From Anaerofustis sp. (lineage in GTDB: Bacteria > Bacillota > Clostridia > Eubacteriales > Anaerofustaceae), in contig NZ_JAHZIA010000061.1 of the NCBI RefSeq assembly GCF_019420015.1, positions 1 through 8,822 on the forward strand: a stretch of DNA of 8,822 nucleotides, given 5' to 3'. Both the position numbers and the translations under genes were made by a program. This document shows, piece after piece, positions 1 through 6,321 of the stretch. Position 1 is the first letter of the stretch. Every line of letters starts with the position of its first letter. The notes below the pieces were generated by a model. That model had not been told where the DNA came from and did not search any database. It worked only from the letters and a program-made list of their open reading frames with translations.

Positions 1-1
1 T

Positions 2-1813
2 GGATATGAAAATATACCAACAAATGTTATTAGATGCTTATTGAATAGGCTTTCACCTAAAATATTAATAAAAAAACATAATAATTATATATTGATTAAA
101 TCTTTAAGTTTTGAGGCAGAAAAGATTTATCAACAAAAACAAATATATAAAGAACATAGAGAAAAAGTTGGAAAATCTTTGTCTCAATATTTAAATGAAC
201 ATTTTCAATCATCTTATAATACAGATGAATCTATAAAAGCTTTAATAGATTTTTTTGTAACAAAAGGATTTATTGTTGTCAAAAATCCTAAAATTTTAGA
301 AATGGTAACTCAGAAGAATGGAAAATTAGATTATTATATTGCAAACTTTATAATAGATGAAAATAATAGACAAAGCATTATTTTTGATTATATAAATGAT
401 ATGGTTAAAGGTTTTTTTGTGTCAGCGGCTATATCTACGGAGTCAAAAACTGGAAATATGGTTAAATCTAAATTCAAAGATACTTCTTTCTTTTTAGACA
501 CAACAATTATCATTCAGGCTCTTGGATTTAAATTGAAAGCTGAAAAAGAGAATGCACTTGAAATGATAGAAATGTTAAAGAATAAAGGTGCAAAGGTGTG
601 CTGCTTTCAACATACAATGTTAGAAATAAAAAATATATTAAGAGCATATAAACACAATTTGGAAAATCCATATCAAAAACCAACATCATTTAATACACTT
701 GAAGCGTGGGATGAACAAAGATTTACACCTAATGATGTTGATAATTTTTTGGCAATATTAGAAAGAAGAATTTCTTCAATAGGGATTGAAATTATTAATC
801 CAAATTTTAATGAAGATGATTACAAAAAATGTGATATTAACTGTGCAGAATTACGAGACTTCATAGGAAATAATATTTTGTATAAGAATCAACAAGCACT
901 TGATTTAGATGTTAATAGTGTTTCAAGTATTTATGCTTTAAGAGCTGGAAATAAATCTAATGAAATTGAAAAATGTGGATATATTTTTGTTACACCTAAT
1001 ACTAAATTAGAAGCAAATGTAAATAGTTTCTTTAGCCAGAGAAATAAAAATGAAATATCATGTGTAATTTCTGATATTGATTTGTCATCAATTATTTGGA
1101 TAAAAAATTATTCAACAAATAAGGACTATCCAAAATCTAAGTTAATCGAAAATGCGTTAATAAGTCTTGAACCATCCAACACATTTATGGAAAATTTTTT
1201 TGATATAGTAGAAAAATATAGAAAAAATGGCGGCATATCTGATGAAGAAGCAGTTGCAATTCGTACTGATATTTATTGTAGGCGGCAGTTGATGAATATG
1301 ACAAATGGTAATCCTAAAAATATAAAGGAAAGTCATGTGCCTGAATTACAGAATTATATCAAAAAAATGTATTTAGGTAATGAATATGGAAAATCTGAGC
1401 AGATGCTTCAAAAATATCAAGAAGAACAAGATAAAAATAAAAAAGCTATAGACAATGCTATATCAGAAATATCTAAAAGTGCAAATAAAATTAAAAGATA
1501 TGTAATGAAAATTATATTTACTATTTTTACATTAGTAATTTTTATTATTATATTAATATCACTATGCAATATGGTTGTTAATATATCTAAATGTTTTGAA
1601 GAATATACAAGTATTTGGGGGTTAATATGTAATATAATTGTAATTCTACTTGGTGTTTGGGGTGTATTTGATTTAATTTTTAGTAAAAAAGGTTTATTAA
1701 AAAAGAAGAGTGAATTTATTGCAGAATATTTTGCAAGTAAAGAAAAAGAAAAGAAGAAAAAAGAATTTGAAAAAATTCTTGGAAAAGAAGTATTTGATAA
1801 ATATAAAATTTAA
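2..1813 (+). CDS. PIN-like nuclease with two C-terminal membrane segments (5' partial)
   Basis: The frame is open to the left edge, so the gene probably starts outside the window; a TTG at 41 has no ribosome binding site. Numbering from that TTG gives 590 residues. The upstream codons and residues 1-20 look like a winged helix, and residues 40-82 form another helical segment. Residues about 148-345 have the PIN pattern: FLDTT with D153, E195 in a TMLEI helix, D288 or D290 before a helix with A299, and TPN at 318-320, which fits metal-binding acids of a PIN ribonuclease fold. Two hydrophobic segments follow at about 488-513 and 524-548, then a Lys/Glu-rich tail. The likely role is membrane-anchored RNA (or DNA) cleavage; the substrate is unknown. 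It leads a tight four-gene series, 31 bases ahead of the next gene. The PIN call rests on motif spacing only; the membrane segments are clear. Confidence 0.6.
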   Translation, partial: GYENIPTNVIRCLLNRLSPKILIKKHNNYILIKSLSFEAEKIYQQKQIYKEHREKVGKSLSQYLNEHFQSSYNTDESIKALIDFFVTKGFIVVKNPKILEMVTQKNGKLDYYIANFIIDENNRQSIIFDYINDMVKGFFVSAAISTESKTGNMVKSKFKDTSFFLDTTIIIQALGFKLKAEKENALEMIEMLKNKGAKVCCFQHTMLEIKNILRAYKHNLENPYQKPTSFNTLEAWDEQRFTPNDVDNFLAILERRISSIGIEIINPNFNEDDYKKCDINCAELRDFIGNNILYKNQQALDLDVNSVSSIYALRAGNKSNEIEKCGYIFVTPNTKLEANVNSFFSQRNKNEISCVISDIDLSSIIWIKNYSTNKDYPKSKLIENALISLEPSNTFMENFFDIVEKYRKNGGISDEEAVAIRTDIYCRRQLMNMTNGNPKNIKESHVPELQNYIKKMYLGNEYGKSEQMLQKYQEEQDKNKKAIDNAISEISKSANKIKRYVMKIIFTIFTLVIFIIILISLCNMVVNISKCFEEYTSIWGLICNIIVILLGVWGVFDLIFSKKGLLKKKSEFIAEYFASKEKEKKKKEFEKILGKEVFDKYKI

Positions 1814-1844
1814 AAAATTTTATTAATAATTTAGTGGTGATAAT

Positions 1845-2189
1845 ATGAAGGCAGATTTTAAAATAAGTTCTAAAGATATAATCAATGAATATAAATCGGC
1901 TTCTTCTAAGTCTGCGGTTGGAAAAATTTTAGGAATATCTTACTCTAAAGTTGTTAAAACCTTATTATCTGCTGGTATTGACATAGAAGATGAACTTGCT
2001 GATAATATATTTGATTTAAAATGTCAAGGTTTTACTAATCAAGAAATTTGTAAACAATTAAATATAAGTATGAAGGTATTAAATGCTCATACACCATATG
2101 CAAAGGGTGCATATGGACTACCAGATGATGAAATATCTGAAAAAGCTTTATATTATCGCCAATGGAAAAATAAGAATAAAAATAATTAA
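1845..2189 (+). CDS. Small double helix-turn-helix protein
   Basis: This 114-residue soluble protein starts at ATG with GGTGA about 5 bases upstream. Two HTH-like units are visible. Residues about 9-44 read as a helix, a turn (AVGKILGISYSKV) and a recognition-type helix. Residues about 51-82 repeat the pattern (GFTNQEICKQLNISMKVL). A tail with PYAKGAYGLP follows at about 84-93, then a basic end. Small Clostridia proteins of this general build (two sigma-region-4-like HTHs and a PY-x-KG tail) occur in accessory regions; their function is not known to me. It lies 31 bases after the PIN-like gene and 21 bases before the leucine-rich-repeat gene, so it is probably cotranscribed. It may regulate this operon or bind a site on the element. 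The HTH call is good; the role is inference. Confidence 0.6.
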   Translation: MKADFKISSKDIINEYKSASSKSAVGKILGISYSKVVKTLLSAGIDIEDELADNIFDLKCQGFTNQEICKQLNISMKVLNAHTPYAKGAYGLPDDEISEKALYYRQWKNKNKNN

Positions 2190-2210
2190 TATTTGAAAGG
2201 AAGTATAATT

Positions 2211-2807
2211 ATGTGGACTGTAAAAGAAGTGATAGATAATTCAGGAATGACAATAGAGGAATTTGCAAATCATTATGAGATACCTGTTGAAACATTAAAA
2301 GAATGGTATAACGATAAGGAAAATAAAAGAAACTTATTGGATAGAGAAATAACTAAAAAGAGAAAAAAGGAAAGTGGAAAAACTAAAATAAGCACATCTA
2401 AAGACGGATATAGATTCGCTAAATATGGAAATTTTTCTCTTATGTTAAATAGAAATAATTCTAAAGAAGCAAGTATTGACAATTATGATGAAATATTTCA
2501 GCAAGAAGCAGAGGAAAGAGAAATTGAACCAGTAGATATTATAATCCCAAATGAAATAGGTTTTATTAAAATAAAAAAGATTATATTTATGTCCTTTTCT
2601 CAAAGAAATATAGGTACAGTAAAAATCGAAAATGGAATAGAAAGAATAGAAGATAGTGCTTTTATATATTGCTTTAATTTAAGAAGTATTTCTATTCCTG
2701 AAAGCGTAAATTATATAAGTAAATACGCTTTTAAAGGTTGTAAAAATCTTGATGAGCAATCAAGACAAAAAATTCTTTCACTTGCACCTGAAACCGAATT
2801 TGAATAA
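2211..2807 (+). CDS. HTH plus BspA-type leucine-rich-repeat protein, cytoplasmic
   Basis: I chose ATG 2211 because AAAGGAAG ends 7 bases upstream; an in-frame TTG at 2193 lies before that site and is unlikely. The product has 198 residues. Residues 1-35 resemble an HTH (EVIDNSGMTIEEFANHYEIP, then a helix with LKEW). Residues 40-105 are charged and of low complexity. Residues about 107-180 carry BspA/LRR_5-type repeats: one unit has VKIENGIERIEDSAF, the next SISIPESVNYISKYAFKGC. These are the hallmark I-P-x-x-V-x-x-I-x-x-x-A-F pattern. There is no signal peptide or membrane segment, whereas most BspA repeats are on surface proteins, so this one is probably an intracellular protein-binding or sensing module. 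Only two to three repeats are present, which is short for the family. It lies between the double-HTH gene and the frameshifted gene, with gaps of 21 and 32 bases. Confidence 0.65.
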   Translation: MWTVKEVIDNSGMTIEEFANHYEIPVETLKEWYNDKENKRNLLDREITKKRKKESGKTKISTSKDGYRFAKYGNFSLMLNRNNSKEASIDNYDEIFQQEAEEREIEPVDIIIPNEIGFIKIKKIIFMSFSQRNIGTVKIENGIERIEDSAFIYCFNLRSISIPESVNYISKYAFKGCKNLDEQSRQKILSLAPETEFE

Positions 2808-2839
2808 ACTAATACTTATATAAAGTAGGTGGAAAATAT

Positions 2840-3574
2840 ATGTCTGATATTTCTTTTCAACAAATTTTAACTAAAACTATTATAGAAGTCGATAACAAAT
2901 TTATGGAAAAAATATGGGATTCTCTTGAGAAACACATCAGGAGAGAATATGTTCCACCTTTATTTAGTGATTATACAATCATATTAACAGAAAAAGGTGC
3001 AAATAGAAAAATTCTAAAAAGAAAATTTGAAGATAATGTTTATTATTACAATCTTTCTATTGAAGAACAAGAAAAAGCCGTAGATAAAGCATTAAAAGAA
3101 AATGGTTTGCCTGAGGATATAGTACGATATTATTATGTAAAATATCTTAGTGCTACCGAATGGAAAATAACTATATTTGAAGCTGAAACTGAGAAAGATA
3201 AAATTGAGAAAGTATGGACAATAGAATGTGTGTATAGAAATACACCAAGTGAAGATGGTGAATTTTATGGTATAAAAGTTAAGTTAAATAAAGATGATAA
3301 TAATTCAATAGATTTTAATAATCAAATAGCTGCAAAATATGGCATTTATAATATGTCAGATTATGCACGACAGATAGGTACTTTTGCACTTGACCTTGTA
3401 AATGCAATATCTTATTATATGCAGCACTATAATCCAGATGTTGAATATAAATTAATCAAGGTAAAAGAACCTAAAAAAAGTAAAAAGAAAAATGGAAATG
3501 GAGGGTATAGACAGAAAATAACTTTAAAATCTAAAATATCACGATACATTTTATCTGATGAAACAAAAATATAA
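2840..3574 (+). CDS. Unrecognised accessory protein, reading frame interrupted near its 3' end
   Basis: The ATG at 2840 has AGGTGG about 7 bases upstream. The uninterrupted frame gives 244 residues and ends at TAA 3572-3574. I recognise no enzyme domain. The protein is soluble, with a helical N-terminus (1-35), a mixed central part with many Tyr and Trp (about 95-160), a helix with YARQIGTFALDLVNAISYYM (about 175-194), and a very basic linker (about 208-225). A continuation in the -1 frame runs to 3753 and carries a recognisable tail. The intended product is probably about 304 residues, and the present stop is a frameshift artefact, mutation or recoding point at the A5 run 3565-3569. It is the last gene of the operon, directly before a terminator. 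Similar W-x-V-R-G-H tails occur in hypothetical proteins of phages and integrative elements; that link is from memory, not a search. Confidence 0.6.
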   Translation: MSDISFQQILTKTIIEVDNKFMEKIWDSLEKHIRREYVPPLFSDYTIILTEKGANRKILKRKFEDNVYYYNLSIEEQEKAVDKALKENGLPEDIVRYYYVKYLSATEWKITIFEAETEKDKIEKVWTIECVYRNTPSEDGEFYGIKVKLNKDDNNSIDFNNQIAAKYGIYNMSDYARQIGTFALDLVNAISYYMQHYNPDVEYKLIKVKEPKKSKKKNGNGGYRQKITLKSKISRYILSDETKI

Positions 3575-3753
3575 GAACCTATCGAAAAATAAAACCTTGC
3601 TGGCAGGTAAGAGGTTATTATCAAAGGTTTGGAAAAGAAAAGATTTTAAAATATATTCCTCCACGCATAAATTACAGGAGAGATATTAGTAAAATGGAAG
3701 ATTTACAGCCAACACCCAATAGATATAATTTAATTGACAATGATGATAAATAA
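3562..3753 (+). pseudogene. Out-of-frame C-terminal part of the gene starting at 2840
   Basis: This frame is open from 3562 to TAA 3751-3753 and reads NIRTYRKIKPCWQVRGYYQR, followed by a basic segment with KYIPPRINYRRD. The composition and the W-x-V-R-G-Y-Y motif look protein-coding and continue the charge pattern of the gene before it. It has no start codon or ribosome binding site of its own. Adding one A to the run 3565-3569 would join the two frames as DETKNIRTYRK, giving about 304 residues. The cause could be a sequencing error in the A-run, a real one-base deletion, or a -1 slip on the Lys AAA codon. Confidence 0.65.
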
Positions 3754-3763
3754 ACCGCTCTCG

Positions 3764-3807
3764 TAAGCTGATGGAACAATTCGTTCTGTCAGCTTATTTT
3801 TGTTTTT
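3764..3807 (+). terminator. Rho-independent terminator closing the left operon
   Basis: The arms TAAGCTGATGGAAC (3764-3777) and GTTCTGTCAGCTTA (3783-3796) pair with only the central TG/TG mismatched. The loop is AATTC. The hairpin is followed directly by TTTTTGTTTTT. It lies 10 bases after the stop at 3753, which supports 3753 as the true end of the preceding gene. Confidence 0.9.
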
Positions 3808-4141
3808 AAAAAATATATATCATTATGCTTAGTTTTAAGGCTCTATAAGCGTTTTAAATAGAAGGTATGGAAAAAATATACTAAGAATGAAATAAAGTGT
3901 GTTACAGGGCGATTTAAAGCCAAATAGGACTATTCTACAATATAATATCCAATCTACTTGAAATAAACAAATAATATAAAGTTTATTTTTATTGGTAAAT
4001 TTCTTATCAATTTTCAGATTTTTTTCACCCTCTAACCTCAATTTTTTCATTTCAGACCGTTATAATATTTATATAATCTTATTTTATATATTTAAGGAAT
4101 ATAGTCTATCCACGAAAATGAGGCATTAAAAGCGTGGATAA
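3808..4141. other. Intergenic stretch without a convincing gene
   Basis: Very AT-rich. A 71-codon frame on the - strand (3835-4050) has a Phe/Cys-rich product and no good ribosome binding site, so I do not call it. The stretch contains an AT-only inverted repeat (AAATAAAC at 3961-3968, GTTTATTT at 3981-3988) and the TATCCACG/CGTGGATA inverted repeat listed separately. It may be decayed sequence upstream of the HicB remnant. Confidence 0.5.
4107..4140. repeat. Inverted repeat TATCCACG / CGTGGATA
   Basis: There are perfect 8-base arms at 4107-4114 and 4133-4140, 18 bases apart. Each arm is close to a DnaA-box core (TTATCCACA), but the last base differs. No T-run follows, so it is not a normal terminator. 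It could be a protein-binding site or chance. Confidence 0.4.
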
Positions 4142-4459
4142 ATTTGTGGAGAGAGTATATTCATTTACTTATATATATGGGAAAAAATTGATGAGTTTGG
4201 GTTGAGGTTTGAATTGGAGTTAAAAGGTGGAGAAGAAATCCCCACTCCAACTGCAATTCAGGATGTTGTATTAGAAAAATCAGGTTCCAACAGTCATAGA
4301 AATGTTTATGCCATCATTTCGTGATAAACTAAATAATCGTTTTGTTAAAAAACACTTTCACTTCCAGCTTGGCTTGCAGATATGGCTGATAAAGATGATG
4401 TAAATTGTTCTAAAATTTTACAAAATGCCCTTATGGACTATCTTGGAGTTAAACAATGA
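4142..4459 (+). pseudogene. hicB: Decayed HicB-type antitoxin
   Basis: Pieces of a HicB antitoxin can be read in order but not in one frame. In the first frame a GGEEIPTPTA segment (about 4226-4255) matches the G-x-E-I-P-x-P-S stretch after the HicB partial RNase H-like domain; this frame stops at TGA 4322-4324. The frame starting at 4320 continues with RDKLNNRFVKK to the A6 run 4347-4352. The first frame then resumes with TLSLPAWLADMADKDDVNCS and ends at TGA 4457-4459, matching the C-terminal ribbon-helix-helix DNA-binding part of HicB. The N-terminal half is missing or unrecognisable, a few residues before RDKL appear deleted, and no HicA toxin gene is seen. It was probably once a toxin-antitoxin pair, now inactive. 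The C-terminal match is strong; the N-terminal boundary is uncertain. Confidence 0.65.
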
Positions 4460-4490
4460 TTTATTTTTAATGTTTAATTCAATAAAAATT

Positions 4491-4531
4491 AACCGCTCTC
4501 AGAGTTATTACTTTGAGGGCGGTTTTCGTTT
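4491..4531. terminator. Bidirectional terminator between HicB remnant and LytTR regulator
   Basis: The arms AACCGCTCTCAGAGT (4491-4505) and ACTTTGAGGGCGGTT (4510-4524) form 15 pairs including two G-U wobbles, with loop TATT. On + it is followed by TTCGTTT; on - by TTAATTTTTATTG. It serves both converging transcripts: the HicB remnant from the left and the response regulator from the right. Confidence 0.85.
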
Positions 4532-4538
4532 AAGTGTA

Positions 4539-5237
4539 TTAAAAATAAGTTGTAAATTTAATAATCACTTCAGTTGAATATTTGGCACTCATAGGAATTT
4601 CAACACCATTGATAAGTGTTATTTTGTTTCTTTCTATATCTCTTATTTTTCTAAGATTAACAATGTATCCAGAGTGACAACGACAAAATACAGGAGGTAG
4701 TTCTTTTATCAAATTTTTAATTAAAATTCTTTGAGTAAAAATATCGTTGTCAGTAACAATTTTAATATTATGACCTTTACTTTCACAATAAAAAATTCGA
4801 TTTAAAACTATACTGTAATATTGTCCTTTGTATTTATAAACATATCTTTGATGAAGTGTAGCAAAATCTTCAAGCATAGCTTGTATACCTTCGGTTAATG
4901 CTTTTTCATCTCCTTTTTTTATAAAACGATATACTCTATGCTTGATAGATTCACCAATAAATTCTGTATAGCTTGTCACATAAAAAATAATAATGCTTTC
5001 ATTTTTAGTATATAACTTGTCACCTGAGTTTAATCCATTAATTTCTGGCATATCAATATCAAGAAAAACAGCATCAAAAGGACACTTTGAATGTGCTTCT
5101 AAGAGTTCTAATGGACTGGTATAGGCAAAGAAGTTAAACTCAAAATTATAATTATCATATTTAGCAACAATGTTTTTTGTTAATTTTATTAAATTTTCAA
5201 GAGTAACTTTTTCATCATCACAAAATGCAATATTCAT
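4539..5237 (-). CDS. LytTR-family response regulator
   Basis: This is a 232-residue transcription regulator. Residues 1-120 are a CheY-like receiver: acidic pocket D7/D8 in AFCDDE, phosphoacceptor D60 in FLDIDMPEINGL, T88/S89 in YVTSY, and K107/K108 in RFIKKGD. Residues about 135-232 are a LytTR DNA-binding domain, with FCRCHSGYIVNLRKI at 184-198 matching the family signature. The length fits the AgrA/VirR/BlpR type, which usually respond to a membrane histidine kinase and often to a peptide signal. No kinase or peptide gene is in the window, so it is an orphan here. I chose ATG 5237 because MNIAFCDDE is the natural receiver start, although no Shine-Dalgarno sequence precedes it. The frame stays open 53 codons further upstream with no homology. 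A promoter is not clear: a TATAAT lies about 35 bases upstream without a good -35. Confidence 0.88.
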   Translation of the reverse strand: MNIAFCDDEKVTLENLIKLTKNIVAKYDNYNFEFNFFAYTSPLELLEAHSKCPFDAVFLDIDMPEINGLNSGDKLYTKNESIIIFYVTSYTEFIGESIKHRVYRFIKKGDEKALTEGIQAMLEDFATLHQRYVYKYKGQYYSIVLNRIFYCESKGHNIKIVTDNDIFTQRILIKNLIKELPPVFCRCHSGYIVNLRKIRDIERNKITLINGVEIPMSAKYSTEVIIKFTTYF

Positions 5238-5425
5238 ATTTATATTATTTGAAGATTTATCAAATATTATAAATGGAAATTTATTGTTAATTTGGAGTTT
5301 ATTTGAAATTATGTCAAAACAAAATGTAATTATGCTGTTTTCTACATTTAAAGCTACTAAAATGTTATAAATTATTAGAAACAAATTCCAATGCAAAACG
5401 AAGGGGTGATTAAAATGTGCTTATA

Positions 5426-5457
5426 ATCAAAAAGAACGGCTTACAAGCCGTTCTAAA
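5426..5457 (-). terminator. Terminator after the cysteine-rich membrane protein gene
   Basis: There are perfect arms AGAACGGCTT (5433-5442) and AAGCCGTTCT (5445-5454). On the - strand the hairpin is followed by TTTTTGATT, so it terminates the gene ending at 5482. It also insulates the LytTR gene from transcription coming from upstream. Confidence 0.85.
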
Positions 5458-5481
5458 AGGTGGGAATAGTTATATGTATAT

Positions 5482-5979
5482 TTAATCTATTTTGAGCCAG
5501 TATGGGCTGTTTTCAGCTTTATCTAAACATTTATCACTGAACCACATACAGTCCGTATCAACTTTAACACTGCCATCGTAGTTGTAACCATTTTTAAAAT
5601 ATACTGTATATATTTTACAATCTTCAGTTTTACCACACCAATCGCAAGTAGTTTCAAGATAAGTTTTTTCACCTGAAAAGCAGCCTTTAAGAAAATTAAA
5701 TACGATGCAGCCTAATATTACCACAATAACAATGGCTATAAAATAAACTACATATTCTGAAGCTTTTGACTTTACTTCATTTAAGCTCTCACTTAATTCT
5801 TCTTCGTTTTCGTCATCATTTTTGTCTAAGTTTTTATTTGAAAATTCGTCTAAGTATTCCTCATCTGAATTTGGGCTTTCGTCTAAGTTTTCCTTATTTA
5901 GAGATTCTTTCTCTAAGGTTTCTTCGTTTGTACTTTCTTCATCTAATAAAAATTTTTTCGTTTTCTTCATATTTTTCAT
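5482..5979 (-). CDS. Single-pass membrane protein with acidic N-terminal tail and cysteine-rich C-terminal domain
   Basis: I chose ATG 5979 because AAGGTGG lies 8 bases upstream; the GTG at 5991 falls inside that ribosome binding site. The product has 165 residues. Residues 1-10 are basic. Residues 11-72 are acidic and low-complexity, rich in Glu, Asn, Ser and Leu, with loosely repeated SLNKENLDES/EYLDEFSNKNLD units. Residues 76-97 form one strong membrane helix. Residues 110-165 hold C112-D-W-C115, C121, C144 and C151, a possible zinc-ribbon-like or disulphide-bonded domain. I do not recognise the family. If the basic N-terminus stays inside, the cysteine domain is outside the cell. The gene has its own promoter and terminator, and is divergent from the SOS-box gene. 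Confidence 0.7.
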   Translation of the reverse strand: MKNMKKTKKFLLDEESTNEETLEKESLNKENLDESPNSDEEYLDEFSNKNLDKNDDENEEELSESLNEVKSKASEYVVYFIAIVIVVILGCIVFNFLKGCFSGEKTYLETTCDWCGKTEDCKIYTVYFKNGYNYDGSVKVDTDCMWFSDKCLDKAENSPYWLKID

Positions 5980-6020
5980 ACTTGATACCACCTTATGTAT
6001 AATTTACAAATTATTCTACA

Positions 6021-6065
6021 ATAACTTGTTATTTATATTATAATTTGATAATTTACGAAAGTCAA
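6021..6065 (-). promoter_or_regulatory. Sigma-A promoter of the membrane protein gene, with small palindrome
   Basis: Reading on -, the -35 is TTGACT (6060-6065) and the -10 is TATAAT (6037-6042), with a 17-base spacer. Just downstream of the -10 lies ATAACTTGTTAT (6021-6032), with 5-base inverted arms, which could be an operator. The ATAAC/GTTAT arms resemble the ATAACAT half-sites near the XRE genes. Confidence 0.8.
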
Positions 6066-6107
6066 GGATTTAATAAAAATATTTCTATTTTTGTGAAATA
6101 AATTAGC

Positions 6108-6136
6108 TTGTAAAGTACGAACAAATGTTCTATAAT
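6108..6136 (+). promoter_or_regulatory. Sigma-A promoter of the 39-codon gene
   Basis: The -35 is TTGTAA (6108-6113) and the -10 is TATAAT (6131-6136), with a 17-base spacer that holds a LexA box. The start codon is 22 bases after the -10. Confidence 0.8.
6118..6131 (+). promoter_or_regulatory. LexA (DinR-type) SOS box
   Basis: CGAACAAATGTTCT matches the Bacillus-type LexA consensus CGAACRNRYGTTYC at 13 of 14 positions; only the last base differs. It fills the spacer between -35 and -10 and touches the -10, where a bound repressor would block RNA polymerase. The downstream 39-codon gene should therefore be induced by DNA damage. Confidence 0.75.
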
Positions 6137-6157
6137 TAAAAGAAAGGAGGGGTGAAA

Positions 6158-6277
6158 ATGAAATATAAAGAGTGGATAATGATATTACTTGATAAGATAG
6201 ACGATGAGGAGGTACTATGTAGAATATATTGTTATATACATAGAATTTATGCTGATTGGGTATTGTCTAAAAAATAA
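6158..6277 (+). CDS. 39-residue small protein under an SOS-type promoter
   Basis: ATG 6158 has an excellent ribosome binding site (AAGGAGGGG, 5 bases upstream). The product is MKYKEWIMILLDKIDDEEVL followed by CRIYCYIHRIYADWVLSKK. It reads as two amphipathic helices with two Cys and several aromatic residues, and no clear membrane span. Proteins with a DKIDDEEVL-x-x-IY pattern appear in Clostridia next to phage-type regulators; function unknown. The promoter with its LexA box, the strong ribosome binding site and the dedicated terminator all support a real gene. It converges on the first XRE regulator. Possible roles are an SOS-induced toxin, a division inhibitor or an antirepressor; the sequence does not decide. 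Confidence 0.75.
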   Translation: MKYKEWIMILLDKIDDEEVLCRIYCYIHRIYADWVLSKK

Positions 6278-6278
6278 A

Positions 6279-6318
6279 ATTAAAGCTCTCTACTGTATTA
6301 TTGGTAGAGAGCTTTAAT
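6279..6318. terminator. Bidirectional terminator between the 39-codon gene and XRE regulator A
   Basis: There are perfect 15-base arms ATTAAAGCTCTCTAC (6279-6293) and GTAGAGAGCTTTAAT (6304-6318) with a 10-base loop. The hairpin starts 2 bases after the stop at 6277 and ends 4 bases before the XRE stop at 6322. T-rich sequence lies on both sides. Confidence 0.85.
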
Positions 6319-6321
6319 AAT

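Noticed and set aside
2273..2482. 69-codon frame on the - strand
   Set aside because: Shadow of the HTH/leucine-rich-repeat gene; hydrophobic because it is opposite Lys/Glu-rich codons.
3427..3624. 65-codon frame on the - strand
   Set aside because: Antisense to the basic linker of the gene at 2840; no ribosome binding site.
3774..3786. GAAC-N5-GTTC as a second LexA box
   Set aside because: The spacing is five rather than four, and it is part of a terminator stem downstream of genes.
3835..4050. 71-codon frame on the - strand
   Set aside because: Phe/Cys/Leu-rich product of an AT-rich intergenic stretch, no good ribosome binding site and no recognisable pattern.
5170..5370. 66-codon frame on +
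   Set aside because: Lies antisense to the start of the LytTR regulator and lacks a ribosome binding site.
5401..5424. AAGGGGTGA followed by ATG TGC TTA TAA on +
   Set aside because: A good ribosome binding site but only a three-codon frame. It may be a remnant, but nothing supports a gene.
5766..6043. Two frames of 73-78 codons on +
   Set aside because: They are antisense to the acidic low-complexity tail of the membrane protein gene; the Ser/Phe/Leu-rich composition is the expected mirror of Glu/Lys/Asn codons.
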